The notes beneath the pieces were generated by a model. It was not told the origin of the DNA. It saw only the letters and a list, made by a program, of their open reading frames with translations, and did not search any database. Below are positions 8,565 through 16,956 of a DNA stretch of 64,000 nucleotides, in pieces; the stretch's first letter is position 1, and each line of letters opens with the position of its first letter. The stretch spans positions 2,914,001-2,978,000 of the forward strand of contig NZ_CP159830.1 of NCBI RefSeq assembly GCF_047730085.1, given 5' to 3'. The position numbers and the translations under genes were made by a program. This DNA is from Njordibacter sp937773555 (GTDB taxonomy: Bacteria > Pseudomonadota > Gammaproteobacteria > Pseudomonadales > Balneatricaceae).

Positions 8565-9461
8565 CTAGGCTAACGCTAGCCTATTAATCAGGGGGAGTGT
8601 GCCGTCGATGGCCACTTCCACCTCATCACCAGGGGCTAAAAAACGCATGGGGTTAAATCCCATGCCCACCCCAGCAGGGGTTCCTGTGGCAATCACATCA
8701 CCCACTTCCAGGGTAATACCTGCCGATAATGTTGCTATTAGCGTAGGGATATCAAAAATCATTTGTGCCAAAGTAGCATCTTGTCTTAGTTCGCCGTTCA
8801 CTTTACAGGTAAGGCGCGTATCCTCACTTAATGGCTTACCGTAAGTAGGTGTAATTGCGGGGCCCATGGGGCCAAAACCATCTAAACATTTACCAAGGTG
8901 CCATTGATTATGGCGTTTTTGTAAATCTCTAGCAGACACATCGTTATAACAGCTAAACCCAAAAATGTGACTCCACGCATCCTGTTTAGAAATATTGATC
9001 CCAGCCTTGCCAATTACCAGGGCTAGCTCCCCCTCATAATCTATCTTGCCTGTCACACCCTCATGAAGGGGTATGGTATCAAGTGGCCCAATAAGCGTAT
9101 TTGTTGCCTTACTGAATACTATAGGATATTTTGGTAGATCGGCGCTAATTCCCATTTTATCAGCAATTTCTAACGCATGGTCAGCATAGTTTTTGCCAAT
9201 ACAAAATACGTTACGGCGCAACTGCGGTAGCGGTGAACCCACCAATTCTGGCATGTAAGTAACACAGGCAACATTCTCTACATAAGCCATATTAGCCAGT
9301 TTTTCAAACTCATCCTGCACGTTTTTGGGGCTATCCAGCAAAGACCATATGTCGGGGCACAGAACCGCTAAACCTAAAGCGCTGCTGGCCGCATCAATAT
9401 CGATTAAGCAGCCCTGGATAACAGCACCTAAACGGCCGCGTTTGGTAGTGACATAATGCAT
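8565..9461 (-). CDS. fumarylacetoacetate hydrolase (FAH) family protein
   Basis: A 298-residue member of the FAH superfamily. The metal-binding acidic residues are present: IDYEGELALVIG (E-x-E) and CYNDVSARD, followed by the family block GFGPMGP and the C-terminal GDVIATGTPAGVGMG. Such enzymes hydrolyse or decarboxylate 2-oxo acids (fumarylpyruvate, acylpyruvate, 2-hydroxyhepta-2,4-diene-1,7-dioate) or oxaloacetate. The exact substrate cannot be read from the sequence. It is convergent with tmm (only 8 nt between stops) and divergent from mdh. Its proximity to malate dehydrogenase suggests, but does not prove, a role on oxaloacetate or similar C4 acids. Confidence 0.82.
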   Translation of the reverse strand: MHYVTTKRGRLGAVIQGCLIDIDAASSALGLAVLCPDIWSLLDSPKNVQDEFEKLANMAYVENVACVTYMPELVGSPLPQLRRNVFCIGKNYADHALEIADKMGISADLPKYPIVFSKATNTLIGPLDTIPLHEGVTGKIDYEGELALVIGKAGINISKQDAWSHIFGFSCYNDVSARDLQKRHNQWHLGKCLDGFGPMGPAITPTYGKPLSEDTRLTCKVNGELRQDATLAQMIFDIPTLIATLSAGITLEVGDVIATGTPAGVGMGFNPMRFLAPGDEVEVAIDGTLPLINRLALA

Positions 9462-9533
9462 GTAAATTACTCCTTAATAATCTGTATCAGTTAAATAGCC
9501 CTTTGTCGCATACCGAAGTTAAACAATGTTAGG

Positions 9534-9587
9534 TATAATGCCGCTTCATTTAAGACCCAAAGCCGCATTAATGCGACATTGTGGTCT
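9534..9587 (+). promoter_or_regulatory. possible mdh -10 box and structured leader
   Basis: A consensus TATAAT lies at 9534-9539 with no good -35. Just downstream AGACC...GGTCT (9553-9587) encloses the palindrome GCATTAATGC, so the mdh leader RNA can fold into a hairpin. About 110 nt of leader would remain before the ATG. Confidence 0.3.
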
Positions 9588-9650
9588 ATTTCAATACCTT
9601 TTACCTGTCACTGAGCAGTCAATCAAAAGGTCCACGCTTCGGAGTATCTA

Positions 9651-10628
9651 ATGAAGAGCCCAGTTAACGTTGTTATCACCGGTGCCGCCGGCCAGATTTC
9701 TTATTCCCTTATCTTTCGTATCGCCAAAGGCGAAATGTTAGGTAGCGATCAGCCAATAAACCTAAAGTTATTGGAAATTACCCCAGCCCTTGGCGCACTC
9801 AATGGCGTGGTTATGGAAATTGAAGACTGCGCCTTCCCGTTAGTGAACTCTATCACGCCTACCGATGACGCGGCAGTGGCCTTTAATGATGCTCATTATT
9901 GTTTACTTGTTGGCGCTCGTCCACGTGGCCCAGGTATGGAACGTAAAGACTTGCTAGAAGCTAACGCAAACATCTTTACCGCCCAAGGTAAGGCAATCAA
10001 CGACAACGCTAACAGCAACGTTAAAGTGCTTGTTGTTGGCAACCCTGCCAACACCAATGCTTATATTGCCATGAAGAGCGCGCCAGATCTAAACCCATTG
10101 CAGTTTACAGCCATGACTCGTTTAGACCACAACCGCGCCCTTACCCAACTTGCTAACCAAACTAATGCTGGCGTAAGTGACGTGAAGAACCTATGCATCT
10201 GGGGCAACCATTCAGCCACTATGTACGCCGACGTAACTAATGCCACAGTGAAGGGCCAGGCAGCAACAGACCTAGTGGATCAAAACTGGATCGACACAGA
10301 CTTTATTCCAGTAATCGCTCAACGGGGAGCGTCTATCATTAAAGCCCGTGGTGCGTCTTCCGCAGCCTCTGCAGCCAACGCAGCAATTGACCACATGCGT
10401 ATCTGGGCTGCCGGCACAGAAAATGGTGATTGGACCAGCATGGGCATCCCCAGTGACGGAAGCTACGGCATCCCAAAGGATTTAATGTTCTCTTTCCCTG
10501 TCACTTGCCAGAACGGTGAATACAGCATTGTTCAAGGCCTATCAATTGATGCTGCAAGCCAAACTTACATCGATAAGACTCGCCAAGAGCTAGAAGAAGA
10601 GCGCGATGCTATTTCTCATTTAGTCTGA
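9651..10628 (+). CDS. mdh: malate dehydrogenase (NAD-dependent)
   Basis: Interconverts malate and oxaloacetate in the TCA cycle. The 325-residue protein is the LDH-like (cytosolic-type) MDH. It has the nucleotide-binding GAAGQISYSL near residues 10-19, the substrate loop VGARPRGPGMERKDLL with catalytic-site arginines, TRLDHNRA, and the catalytic histidine in IWGNHSATMY. The length is normal. It is preceded by GGAG and followed by a strong terminator, so it is probably a single-gene transcript. The dicarboxylate transport locus a few kb away would feed this step. Confidence 0.95.
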   Translation: MKSPVNVVITGAAGQISYSLIFRIAKGEMLGSDQPINLKLLEITPALGALNGVVMEIEDCAFPLVNSITPTDDAAVAFNDAHYCLLVGARPRGPGMERKDLLEANANIFTAQGKAINDNANSNVKVLVVGNPANTNAYIAMKSAPDLNPLQFTAMTRLDHNRALTQLANQTNAGVSDVKNLCIWGNHSATMYADVTNATVKGQAATDLVDQNWIDTDFIPVIAQRGASIIKARGASSAASAANAAIDHMRIWAAGTENGDWTSMGIPSDGSYGIPKDLMFSFPVTCQNGEYSIVQGLSIDAASQTYIDKTRQELEEERDAISHLV

Positions 10629-10647
10629 TTTAGCATTTGGCTAAAAC

Positions 10648-10675
10648 AAAAAAACCGCCAAAGGGCGGTTTTTTT
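10648..10675 (+). terminator. intrinsic terminator of mdh
   Basis: Stem AAAACCGCC and GGCGGTTTT around a short AAAG loop, followed by a T-run. A-rich sequence on the other side lets it also stop transcripts arriving from the opposite strand (amt and its small partner). Confidence 0.88.
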
Positions 10676-10710
10676 AGGCCTTTATTTTAGACCATGGTAC
10701 TGATCGTTAT

Positions 10711-10881
10711 TTACTGATGAGCAATCTCAGCTCTCTCTTCCGCGTTATAAGACACAACAAGCGGAATGATAAGCATCGCCGTCATTATCCAAAAGCATAC
10801 CGCCATACCCATAGGGCTGTCAGCATAACTGAAGATGGCTTCTGCACCTTCCCAGCTGGTAATTGGTGATGAATTAAACAT
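10711..10881 (-). CDS. small single-pass membrane protein next to amt
   Basis: A 56-residue reading frame too short for a 60-residue ORF cutoff. It begins MFNSSPITSWEGAEAIF and has one hydrophobic segment (about residues 26-44, MAVCFWIMTAMLIIPLVV) followed by an acidic tail ending EERAEIAHQ. AGAGGATATACCT before the ATG supplies a good ribosome site. It lies 67 bp downstream of amt on the same strand and before the mdh terminator, so it is likely cotranscribed with amt. I do not recognise a named family. A role beside the ammonium channel is inference from position. Confidence 0.6.
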   Translation of the reverse strand: MFNSSPITSWEGAEAIFSYADSPMGMAVCFWIMTAMLIIPLVVSYNAEERAEIAHQ

Positions 10882-10948
10882 AGGTATATCCTCTTATTCT
10901 TAATGGATACAAGCTAAACCTGAATAGGCTTAGCTTGCACAACTTACT

Positions 10949-12262
10949 TTATTGAGAACGAATCTCTTCTGGATAGGCAACGCCTTCCAACTCGTTATCC
11001 ATACCGTCACGTTGGACGCCGTCACCAGCACGAAGTACACCCAACTTGTTGAAGATCCAAGATAAAACATAACCCGGGATAAAGCCTGTGGCGATCATTA
11101 CTGCAGCGCCAATAACTTGGCCTGTCATGTTGATCGGTGGAATTTCAAAGCCGTCCCAAGAGCTAAAGCCTGGGTAACCGCCTAGGAAGATACCAACAGC
11201 CAATAAGCCCCAGACACCACACACACCGTGCACAGATACAGCGCCAACAGCATCGTCGATGCCCATTTTTTCCAATTGCTTAGCAGCCCAAGGCCCTAAG
11301 TAACCTCCAGCGAAGGCAATTGCAAATGCCAATGGTGGGTACCATAAGTCAAGACCAGCTGCAGCGGAGATAACACCACACAAAGCACCAGACATCATCC
11401 AGAAAGGATCACGGGTACAGGCGTAACAACCGATAATACCACCAGCAACAGCCATTAAGGTGTTAAAGAGGTATGCAGAAAGAGTGGTGGGACCACCGTA
11501 GATGTTTGTCCAGCCACCGCCTACACCGTAGTTATACAGCACACATGCGCCGATGAAGCCGAAGAAACCTACAACGATCAACATCAAACCGGTAATGGTC
11601 ATAGGTAAGCTATGCCCACGGATGACGTTAGCACTGCCATCTGCATTGAACTTACCAATACGTGGGCCAAGGTTGATCAACACACCTAAAGCAAAGAAGC
11701 CAGAGATTGTATGTACCACACCAGAAGCCACAGCATCGTGATAACCATATTCAGTTACCAACCAACCGGCTGGATGCCAGCCCCAAGACGCTGCCAAGTT
11801 CCAAACTACAGAACCCAAGATAACTGCTAGTACAACGAAGGATGCCATACGGATACGTTCAATAACCGCACCTGACAAGATGGAAGCCGTAGTACAGGCA
11901 AACAGAGTAAACGCACCCCAGAATACACCTGTGGCTTGGTCTGCCATGTTAGGTCCCATAATAGCTGACATAGGTAAGCCAAATTCGCCCCAAACAGGGT
12001 CGTAGGTAAAGCCCTGCCACATAGACAAGTAGATTAACCAGCCAAACATATAAAACGTAGGAATCATAAACGCAAATGCGAGAATGTTTTTAGTACCAGA
12101 AGCCAACGAATGTTTTACTCGTGAAGCGCCCATCTCGTACATGAGAAAGCCCGCATGGATTAAGATCATTATGGCGGTACACCAATAATAAAATATTTCG
12201 AGGTTAGTGTTACTTAAACCCTGTAACGCCTCAATTGCTGCCTGCATTTCTTCAGGAGTCAT
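10949..12262 (-). CDS. amt: ammonium transporter (Amt family)
   Basis: A 437-residue inner-membrane channel for ammonium uptake with about 11 hydrophobic segments. The two pore histidines of the family are visible in GVVHTISGFF and SVHGVCGVWG. Other Amt marks include GASRVKHS in the first loop and DDAVGAVSVHG. There is no long N-terminal signal peptide. A GGAGG site precedes the ATG. No glnK/glnB gene adjoins it, which differs from the common glnK-amtB pairing; control by PII could still act in trans. A 56-residue membrane protein follows on the same strand, and a palindrome at 12331-12355 lies upstream. Confidence 0.93.
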   Translation of the reverse strand: MTPEEMQAAIEALQGLSNTNLEIFYYWCTAIMILIHAGFLMYEMGASRVKHSLASGTKNILAFAFMIPTFYMFGWLIYLSMWQGFTYDPVWGEFGLPMSAIMGPNMADQATGVFWGAFTLFACTTASILSGAVIERIRMASFVVLAVILGSVVWNLAASWGWHPAGWLVTEYGYHDAVASGVVHTISGFFALGVLINLGPRIGKFNADGSANVIRGHSLPMTITGLMLIVVGFFGFIGACVLYNYGVGGGWTNIYGGPTTLSAYLFNTLMAVAGGIIGCYACTRDPFWMMSGALCGVISAAAGLDLWYPPLAFAIAFAGGYLGPWAAKQLEKMGIDDAVGAVSVHGVCGVWGLLAVGIFLGGYPGFSSWDGFEIPPINMTGQVIGAAVMIATGFIPGYVLSWIFNKLGVLRAGDGVQRDGMDNELEGVAYPEEIRSQ

Positions 12263-12330
12263 TGTCTCCCTCCACTTTTTTGTTGTTATTTTAAGGTCAC
12301 TAGCGCATTAATCATGCGATGAGAGATATA

Positions 12331-12355
12331 AGTATATCGACACAAACGATATACT
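12331..12355. promoter_or_regulatory. inverted repeat in the amt/dctB divergent region
   Basis: Perfect 9-bp arms AGTATATCG (12331-12339) and CGATATACT (12347-12355) around a 7-nt spacer, with imperfect extension outward. It lies 69 bp upstream of amt and 133 bp upstream of dctB. No T-run follows, so it looks like an operator rather than a terminator. Confidence 0.45.
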
Positions 12356-12488
12356 CTTATCTAACATCCATCATATTAACCATGAAGTTATGCAGGCGTC
12401 AAATACAAAACCGCCACATTTTTTTTCATTGATGGCAGGCAAAAACAGCTGTAATCGACTATTTAAAGGGCTTAGAACCTAATTTACT

Positions 12489-14321
12489 ATGGTAGACAAA
12501 AACGACATCATTTACAGAAAACCAAGTTGGTTGCAAAGAAATGTAAAGTTTATGTACTTAGCAGCCCTTTTAGTGACGCTACCAAGTTGGCTGTGGATTA
12601 GTTGGATAACTTTAGATGAACAAGCCCATAAAGACCTGCACCAAAAGGTGTACGACGACTTGTCACTGTTTGCTGAAAGCCTCAATAGTGAACTCGAAAA
12701 ATACCGATTCATCCCCAAAGTACTCATGCTTGACGCCAGCCTCGTAGCTCAAGTATCTAACCCCAACTTAGCAACTGCAAGTAGCCTGCCTAACCAACAT
12801 CTGCAACATATTCGCCAAGCTACCAATGCCGATGAAGTGTTTGTCATGAATTCTACTGGCACTACAGTTGACTCAACCAACCTAGATAATGTTGGTAATC
12901 GTTATGAGAATAGTCCCTTTTACAGTTCAGCTAAGGCTGGTGGGTCCGGTGGTTTTTTTACTTTAGGCCTATATGCAGGCATACGGGGATACTATTTTAG
13001 CGAACCTTTATTTGAACCTGAAACCGGTGAAGTGGTTGGCGTTATTGTAGTAAAAGTAAATATGGCGCGCCTGGAGCGTACCTGGCTCAATAAAGCCACA
13101 CCGATGCTAATTACCGACGAATATGGCGTAGTAATCGCATCAAGCATACCTAGCTGGCTATTCCTTACTCGCTCTCCACTGACGGACATACAAAAACAGG
13201 CCATTCGCGCAAGCAGCAAATACCCAATGGTTTCTTTTCCTCTCTTACAAACACAGGTGCATAAAAATACCCCTTATGGCCAAATTATAAGCTTACCAAA
13301 GGCTGGCTTTAAGCGAGTGTTAGAAGTTACCAAGCGGATGCCAGAGTTAAACTGGACCATTTATGGCCAAGGTGATCTTGTAGCCGCAAAAAAGAGTGTG
13401 TTTCAAGGTGTAGCCATTTCATCATTATTGTGGGCTTTGCTACTCAGTTTAGCTTACGTGGTCACTCAGCGTCGCCTTCAACTTTTGGAGACTTTAAACC
13501 GTCGAGAAGTTAATCAAAACCGCCTACAACAAGCTAAGGATCAACTCGAATACCGTGTCGCTGAGCGCACAAAAGCCCTGCAACAAAGCAACCAAGAACT
13601 CAAGCAAACCCAGCAAGAACTTATTCACTCAGCTAAGCTTGCAGCGCTTGGCCAGTTAGCCACCAGCGTCACCCATGAGATCAACCAGCCATTAACTGCG
13701 ATCATGGCCTCTGCAGACAACGCAGAACAGTGGTTGGCAAGATCACAACCAGAAAAAGCACAGGAAAAACTTTTACAGATAAAAAATTTAGCCCACAAAA
13801 TGGGCCTCATTACGGCTCATTTAAAAACATTTGGCCGCAAAACTGATGATAAAACTGAATGGGTGTGCCCTCAAACTGCCCTGGACAATGCTTTATCTTT
13901 GCTTTTACCTCGTATCAGTCACGAAAGGGTTGAAACTATTTTGGAAGACATGTCCTGCATACAAGTGATGGCCAATGACGTGAGGCTGGAACAAGTATTT
14001 ATTAACCTATTAACCAATGCCTTGGACGCTATGCACAAAAGTCCTCGCAAGCTTATTAGGATATACTTTCAAAGAAGCTCACCCAATAAATTAAAAAAAG
14101 CCACCATTTATGTCACTGATACAGGATCTGGAATTGATAGTGAGCACTTACATCACTTATTTGATCCATTTTTTAGCACCAAAGATGTGGGCGTGGGATT
14201 AGGTTTAGGTCTCACAATTTCGTACAGTATTATAAAAACTATGGGCGGCGAACTTAGTGCTGAAAATTCGACTGAGGGTGCAGTATTCGCTATCCAATTG
14301 CAGGCCCGAAATAGACATTAG
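12489..14321 (+). CDS. dctB: C4-dicarboxylate sensor histidine kinase DctB
   Basis: A 610-residue membrane sensor kinase. It has a first membrane helix near residues 20-38, a large periplasmic region of about 270 residues with PAS/Cache-like blocks (VMNSTGTTVDSTNLDNVG; GIRGYYFSEPL), and a second helix near 305-325. A coiled coil follows, then the phosphoacceptor box SVTHEINQPLTAI (His about 396) and a HATPase domain with N box INLLTNALDAM and G box GVGLGLGLTIS. This is the DctB layout; DctB senses succinate, fumarate and malate in the periplasm. dctD follows 33 nt downstream and the TRAP transporter follows that, so the set forms one sensing and uptake module. The ribosome site before the ATG is weak. 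Confidence 0.9.
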   Translation: MVDKNDIIYRKPSWLQRNVKFMYLAALLVTLPSWLWISWITLDEQAHKDLHQKVYDDLSLFAESLNSELEKYRFIPKVLMLDASLVAQVSNPNLATASSLPNQHLQHIRQATNADEVFVMNSTGTTVDSTNLDNVGNRYENSPFYSSAKAGGSGGFFTLGLYAGIRGYYFSEPLFEPETGEVVGVIVVKVNMARLERTWLNKATPMLITDEYGVVIASSIPSWLFLTRSPLTDIQKQAIRASSKYPMVSFPLLQTQVHKNTPYGQIISLPKAGFKRVLEVTKRMPELNWTIYGQGDLVAAKKSVFQGVAISSLLWALLLSLAYVVTQRRLQLLETLNRREVNQNRLQQAKDQLEYRVAERTKALQQSNQELKQTQQELIHSAKLAALGQLATSVTHEINQPLTAIMASADNAEQWLARSQPEKAQEKLLQIKNLAHKMGLITAHLKTFGRKTDDKTEWVCPQTALDNALSLLLPRISHERVETILEDMSCIQVMANDVRLEQVFINLLTNALDAMHKSPRKLIRIYFQRSSPNKLKKATIYVTDTGSGIDSEHLHHLFDPFFSTKDVGVGLGLGLTISYSIIKTMGGELSAENSTEGAVFAIQLQARNRH

Positions 14322-14354
14322 GCATCACTACATGATGGCCACTAGAGAAAATAC

Positions 14355-15701
14355 ATGAACCTACCCACTATCTGTGTAATCGACGACCATCAAGATATCC
14401 GCAATGCATTGGTTGAAATGCTGCACCTAGCAGATTATGCGGCTGTTGCCTTTGCCAGCGCAGAAGATGCTTTAAAAACTCTTGACCGGAGCTGGCAGGG
14501 CATCGTCATTTGCGATATTCGTATGCCCAAAATGGACGGCTTTGAGTTATTAGCAGCACTACAAACATTAGATTCAGACTTGCCGGTCATATTAATCACT
14601 GGCCATGGCGATGTACAAATGGCTCTTAGTGCTATCCGCAGCGGTGCTTATGATTTTATAGAAAAACCATTCCGTCGCGAGCATTTATTAGAAGTCGTTA
14701 GACGCGGGCTAGATAAGCGGCAGCTGGTTAGTGAAAACCGACAACTAAAAGATACTATTGCAGCTCAGTACAAGGAAAAAATTATAGGCCACTCAACTGC
14801 CATTAATGGCCTTAAAGAAAAAATTACCCGCCTGGCTAAAGCAGATGTTAATACGCTTATTTGTGGTGAAACAGGCACTGGTAAAGAATTAGCAGCGAGG
14901 AGCCTGCATGAACAAAGCGACCGAAATAAAGGCCCCTTTGTGGCAATCAACTGTGCAGCATTGCCCGAGTCAATGATGGAGGCAGAGTTGTTTGGCTACG
15001 AAGCAGGCGCTTTTACTGACGCAAAAAAAGCCCGCATTGGTAAATTTGAGTACGCACACCAGGGCACCATTTTTTTAGACGAAGTGGAAAGTATTCCCTT
15101 ATCATTGGCGGTAAAAATATTACGTGTATTACAAGAGCGCCAAATAGAGCGGCTAGGCTCAAACCAATCTATTAATATTGATATAAGGGTCATTGCGGCC
15201 ACTAAAAGTGACCTCAAACAGCTATCTGAACAAGGTGCTTTTAGGGAAGATCTATACTATCGCCTTAACGTAGTTGAGCTGCACTTGCCGCCATTACGCC
15301 AACGGGACCAAGACATTGTGCTACTGTTTCGCTACTTTGTTAGCCAGGCTAGTAGCCGTTTTAACATTGTCGCTCCTGACTTGTCCTTGCACGTGATTGA
15401 TACCTTGATGCAACATGGTTGGCCTGGAAATGTGCGTGAGCTTATTAATGTGGCCGAGCGTTTTGTGCTAACAGACACACTTATTGATCAGCGCTCCTTA
15501 GCTAACTGGCAATCTGACAGCAGCCGCAGCAGCCTGCCTAATCGTTTGGAGCACTATGAAAAGCGGCTCATTGAAGAAGCGCTGTCCCAAGCCCAAGGCT
15601 CAATTAAACGCACCTACCAAGGCTTAGGCATTGCCCGCAAAACTTTGTATGACAAGCTAGCCAAGTATGGCCTTGATCGTCACCGGTTTATGGATGATTA
15701 G
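14355..15701 (+). CDS. dctD: sigma-54-dependent response regulator DctD
   Basis: A 448-residue NtrC-family activator. It has a receiver domain (about 1-120, phospho-acceptor in CDIRMPKMDG), an AAA+ domain with Walker A GETGTGKE (about 172-179) and Walker B GTIFLDEVES, and a C-terminal Fis-type helix-turn-helix (IKRTYQGLGIARKTLYDKL). The loop that contacts sigma-54 reads GAFTDA (about 217-222) instead of the usual GAFTGA, a change of the second glycine to aspartate. It pairs with DctB upstream. Its likely target is the sigma-54 promoter just ahead of dctP, where two palindromic sites occur. Confidence 0.93.
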   Translation: MNLPTICVIDDHQDIRNALVEMLHLADYAAVAFASAEDALKTLDRSWQGIVICDIRMPKMDGFELLAALQTLDSDLPVILITGHGDVQMALSAIRSGAYDFIEKPFRREHLLEVVRRGLDKRQLVSENRQLKDTIAAQYKEKIIGHSTAINGLKEKITRLAKADVNTLICGETGTGKELAARSLHEQSDRNKGPFVAINCAALPESMMEAELFGYEAGAFTDAKKARIGKFEYAHQGTIFLDEVESIPLSLAVKILRVLQERQIERLGSNQSINIDIRVIAATKSDLKQLSEQGAFREDLYYRLNVVELHLPPLRQRDQDIVLLFRYFVSQASSRFNIVAPDLSLHVIDTLMQHGWPGNVRELINVAERFVLTDTLIDQRSLANWQSDSSRSSLPNRLEHYEKRLIEEALSQAQGSIKRTYQGLGIARKTLYDKLAKYGLDRHRFMDD

Positions 15702-15747
15702 GAGCTATTGAATGTTACCTAGTTCACCACTTGCGGGAGCCTAAATA

Positions 15748-15769
15748 AGTGTGTAGATATCTACACACT
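15748..15769. promoter_or_regulatory. 22-bp perfect palindrome, candidate DctD site 1
   Basis: The half-site AGTGTGTAGAT is followed directly by its exact reverse complement. The core can be written TGTGTAG-N4-CTACACA. It lies about 95 bp upstream of the -24/-12 promoter of dctP, a normal enhancer position for a sigma-54 activator. Confidence 0.7.
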
Positions 15770-15781
15770 CGCCTAAATTAA

Positions 15782-15801
15782 TGTATAGATTGCACTACAC
15801 T
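15782..15801. promoter_or_regulatory. imperfect palindrome, candidate DctD site 2
   Basis: TGTATAG (15782-15788) and CTACACT (15795-15801) form a degenerate copy of site 1 with a 6-nt spacer. The centres of the two sites are 33 bp apart, about three helical turns, as expected for cooperative binding of two DctD dimers on one DNA face. Confidence 0.6.
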
Positions 15802-15832
15802 ATTGATCAATATTAAAAAATATAGCCATACG

Positions 15833-15845
15833 TATCAAATGGTTA
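15833..15845 (+). promoter_or_regulatory. IHF-type binding site
   Basis: TATCAA-ATGG-TTA fits the consensus WATCAANNNNTTR exactly. It lies between the enhancer sites and the sigma-54 promoter, where IHF commonly bends DNA to bring activator and polymerase together. Confidence 0.5.
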
Positions 15846-15850
15846 ATATT

Positions 15851-15866
15851 TGGCACAAGAGTTGCA
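15851..15866 (+). promoter_or_regulatory. sigma-54 (-24/-12) promoter of dctP
   Basis: TGGCAC (15851-15856), five bases, then TTGCA (15862-15866) matches the RpoN consensus TGGCAC-N5-TTGCW. Transcription should begin about 12 nt beyond, roughly 50 nt before the dctP start codon. Confidence 0.85.
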
Positions 15867-15925
15867 GTTAAGAGATCAGTAGTCTAACTACAGAATCACT
15901 AATAATTGTAATAACGAGGTTCATT

Positions 15926-16939
15926 ATGAAATTTTTTCTAAAAACTGCTTTGGCAAGCACCATGGCAGTCGCTCTTGTGTCCGCTCCAGCCCAGGCTAGT
16001 GAAGTGTGTCAAGATGGCGAAATCGTCATTAAGTTTAGCCATGTAACTAATACCGACAAGCACCCTAAGGGAATCGCGGCAACCGCCTTAGCAGAGCGTG
16101 TTAATAGTGAAATGGACGGCAAGGTTTGTATGGAGGTCTATCCTAATTCAACTTTATATGGTGACGGAAAAGTTCTAGAAGCCATGTTATTGGGTGACGT
16201 TCAAATGGCGGCGCCATCTTTGTCAAAATTTGAAAAGTACACCAAGCAATATCGTTTGTTTGACTTGCCTTTTATGTTTAAAAATATGGACGCCATTGAT
16301 GCATTTCAATCATCAGAAACTGGCCAGGAAATGAAATCAGCCATGGTGAAGCGTGGGATTTTAGGACTTGAGTTTTGGCACAACGGTTTGAAGCAGCTAT
16401 CAGCTACTGAACCCCTACTAACGCCTTCTGATGCTGCTGGCATGAAGTTTCGCGTAATGGCATCAGATGTACTTGTTGCTCAGTTTAAGGCCCTTGATGC
16501 TGTACCTCAAAAAATGGCCTTTAGTGAAGTGTATCAAGGGTTACAATCTGGCACGATTCAGGGTCAAGAAAATACTTACTCTAATATTTATGGTAAAAAA
16601 TTCTTCGAAGTCCAAGATAGCGTAACAGAGTCAAACCATGGCATTTTAGATTACATGGTAGTCACATCTACAGAATTTTGGGATGGTTTACCTAATGACA
16701 TCCGTAATCAGTTAGAGACTATTTTACGTGAGGTGACTGTTTCACGTAACGCTCAATCGTTTGCAGTAAACGAAGCTAACAAAGAAGCTATTTTAGCTAC
16801 AGGCAAGACCATTCACGTATTAACAGATGAGCAGCGCGCCCAATGGAAAGCGGCCATGCTACCTGTGTGGGATGAGTTTAAAGATGACGTGGGCCAAGAA
16901 AATATTGATGCGGCGCAAGCCATCAACGCTCAGTACTAA
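15926..16939 (+). CDS. dctP: TRAP transporter solute-binding protein DctP
   Basis: A 337-residue periplasmic binding protein. It starts with a clear signal peptide: KFFLK, a hydrophobic core, and a cleavage site after PAQA at about residue 24. The mature part has the DctP features IKFSHVTNTDKHPKG, YPNSTLYGDGK, the carboxylate-binding arginine in MKFRVMAS, and FSEVYQGLQSG. DctP captures C4-dicarboxylates (malate, succinate, fumarate) for the DctQM permease. The substrate is inferred from sequence likeness and from the adjacent dctBD. ACGAGG precedes the ATG. Control by sigma-54 and DctD is strongly suggested by the upstream sites, and a strong hairpin follows the gene. Confidence 0.93.
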   Translation: MKFFLKTALASTMAVALVSAPAQASEVCQDGEIVIKFSHVTNTDKHPKGIAATALAERVNSEMDGKVCMEVYPNSTLYGDGKVLEAMLLGDVQMAAPSLSKFEKYTKQYRLFDLPFMFKNMDAIDAFQSSETGQEMKSAMVKRGILGLEFWHNGLKQLSATEPLLTPSDAAGMKFRVMASDVLVAQFKALDAVPQKMAFSEVYQGLQSGTIQGQENTYSNIYGKKFFEVQDSVTESNHGILDYMVVTSTEFWDGLPNDIRNQLETILREVTVSRNAQSFAVNEANKEAILATGKTIHVLTDEQRAQWKAAMLPVWDEFKDDVGQENIDAAQAINAQY

Positions 16940-16956
16940 TTCTATAGTAATCCACT

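Noticed and set aside
16738..16753. TGTTTCACGT half of a parS motif inside dctP
   Set aside because: The second half does not match and it lies in coding sequence 31 kb from parB; likely chance.
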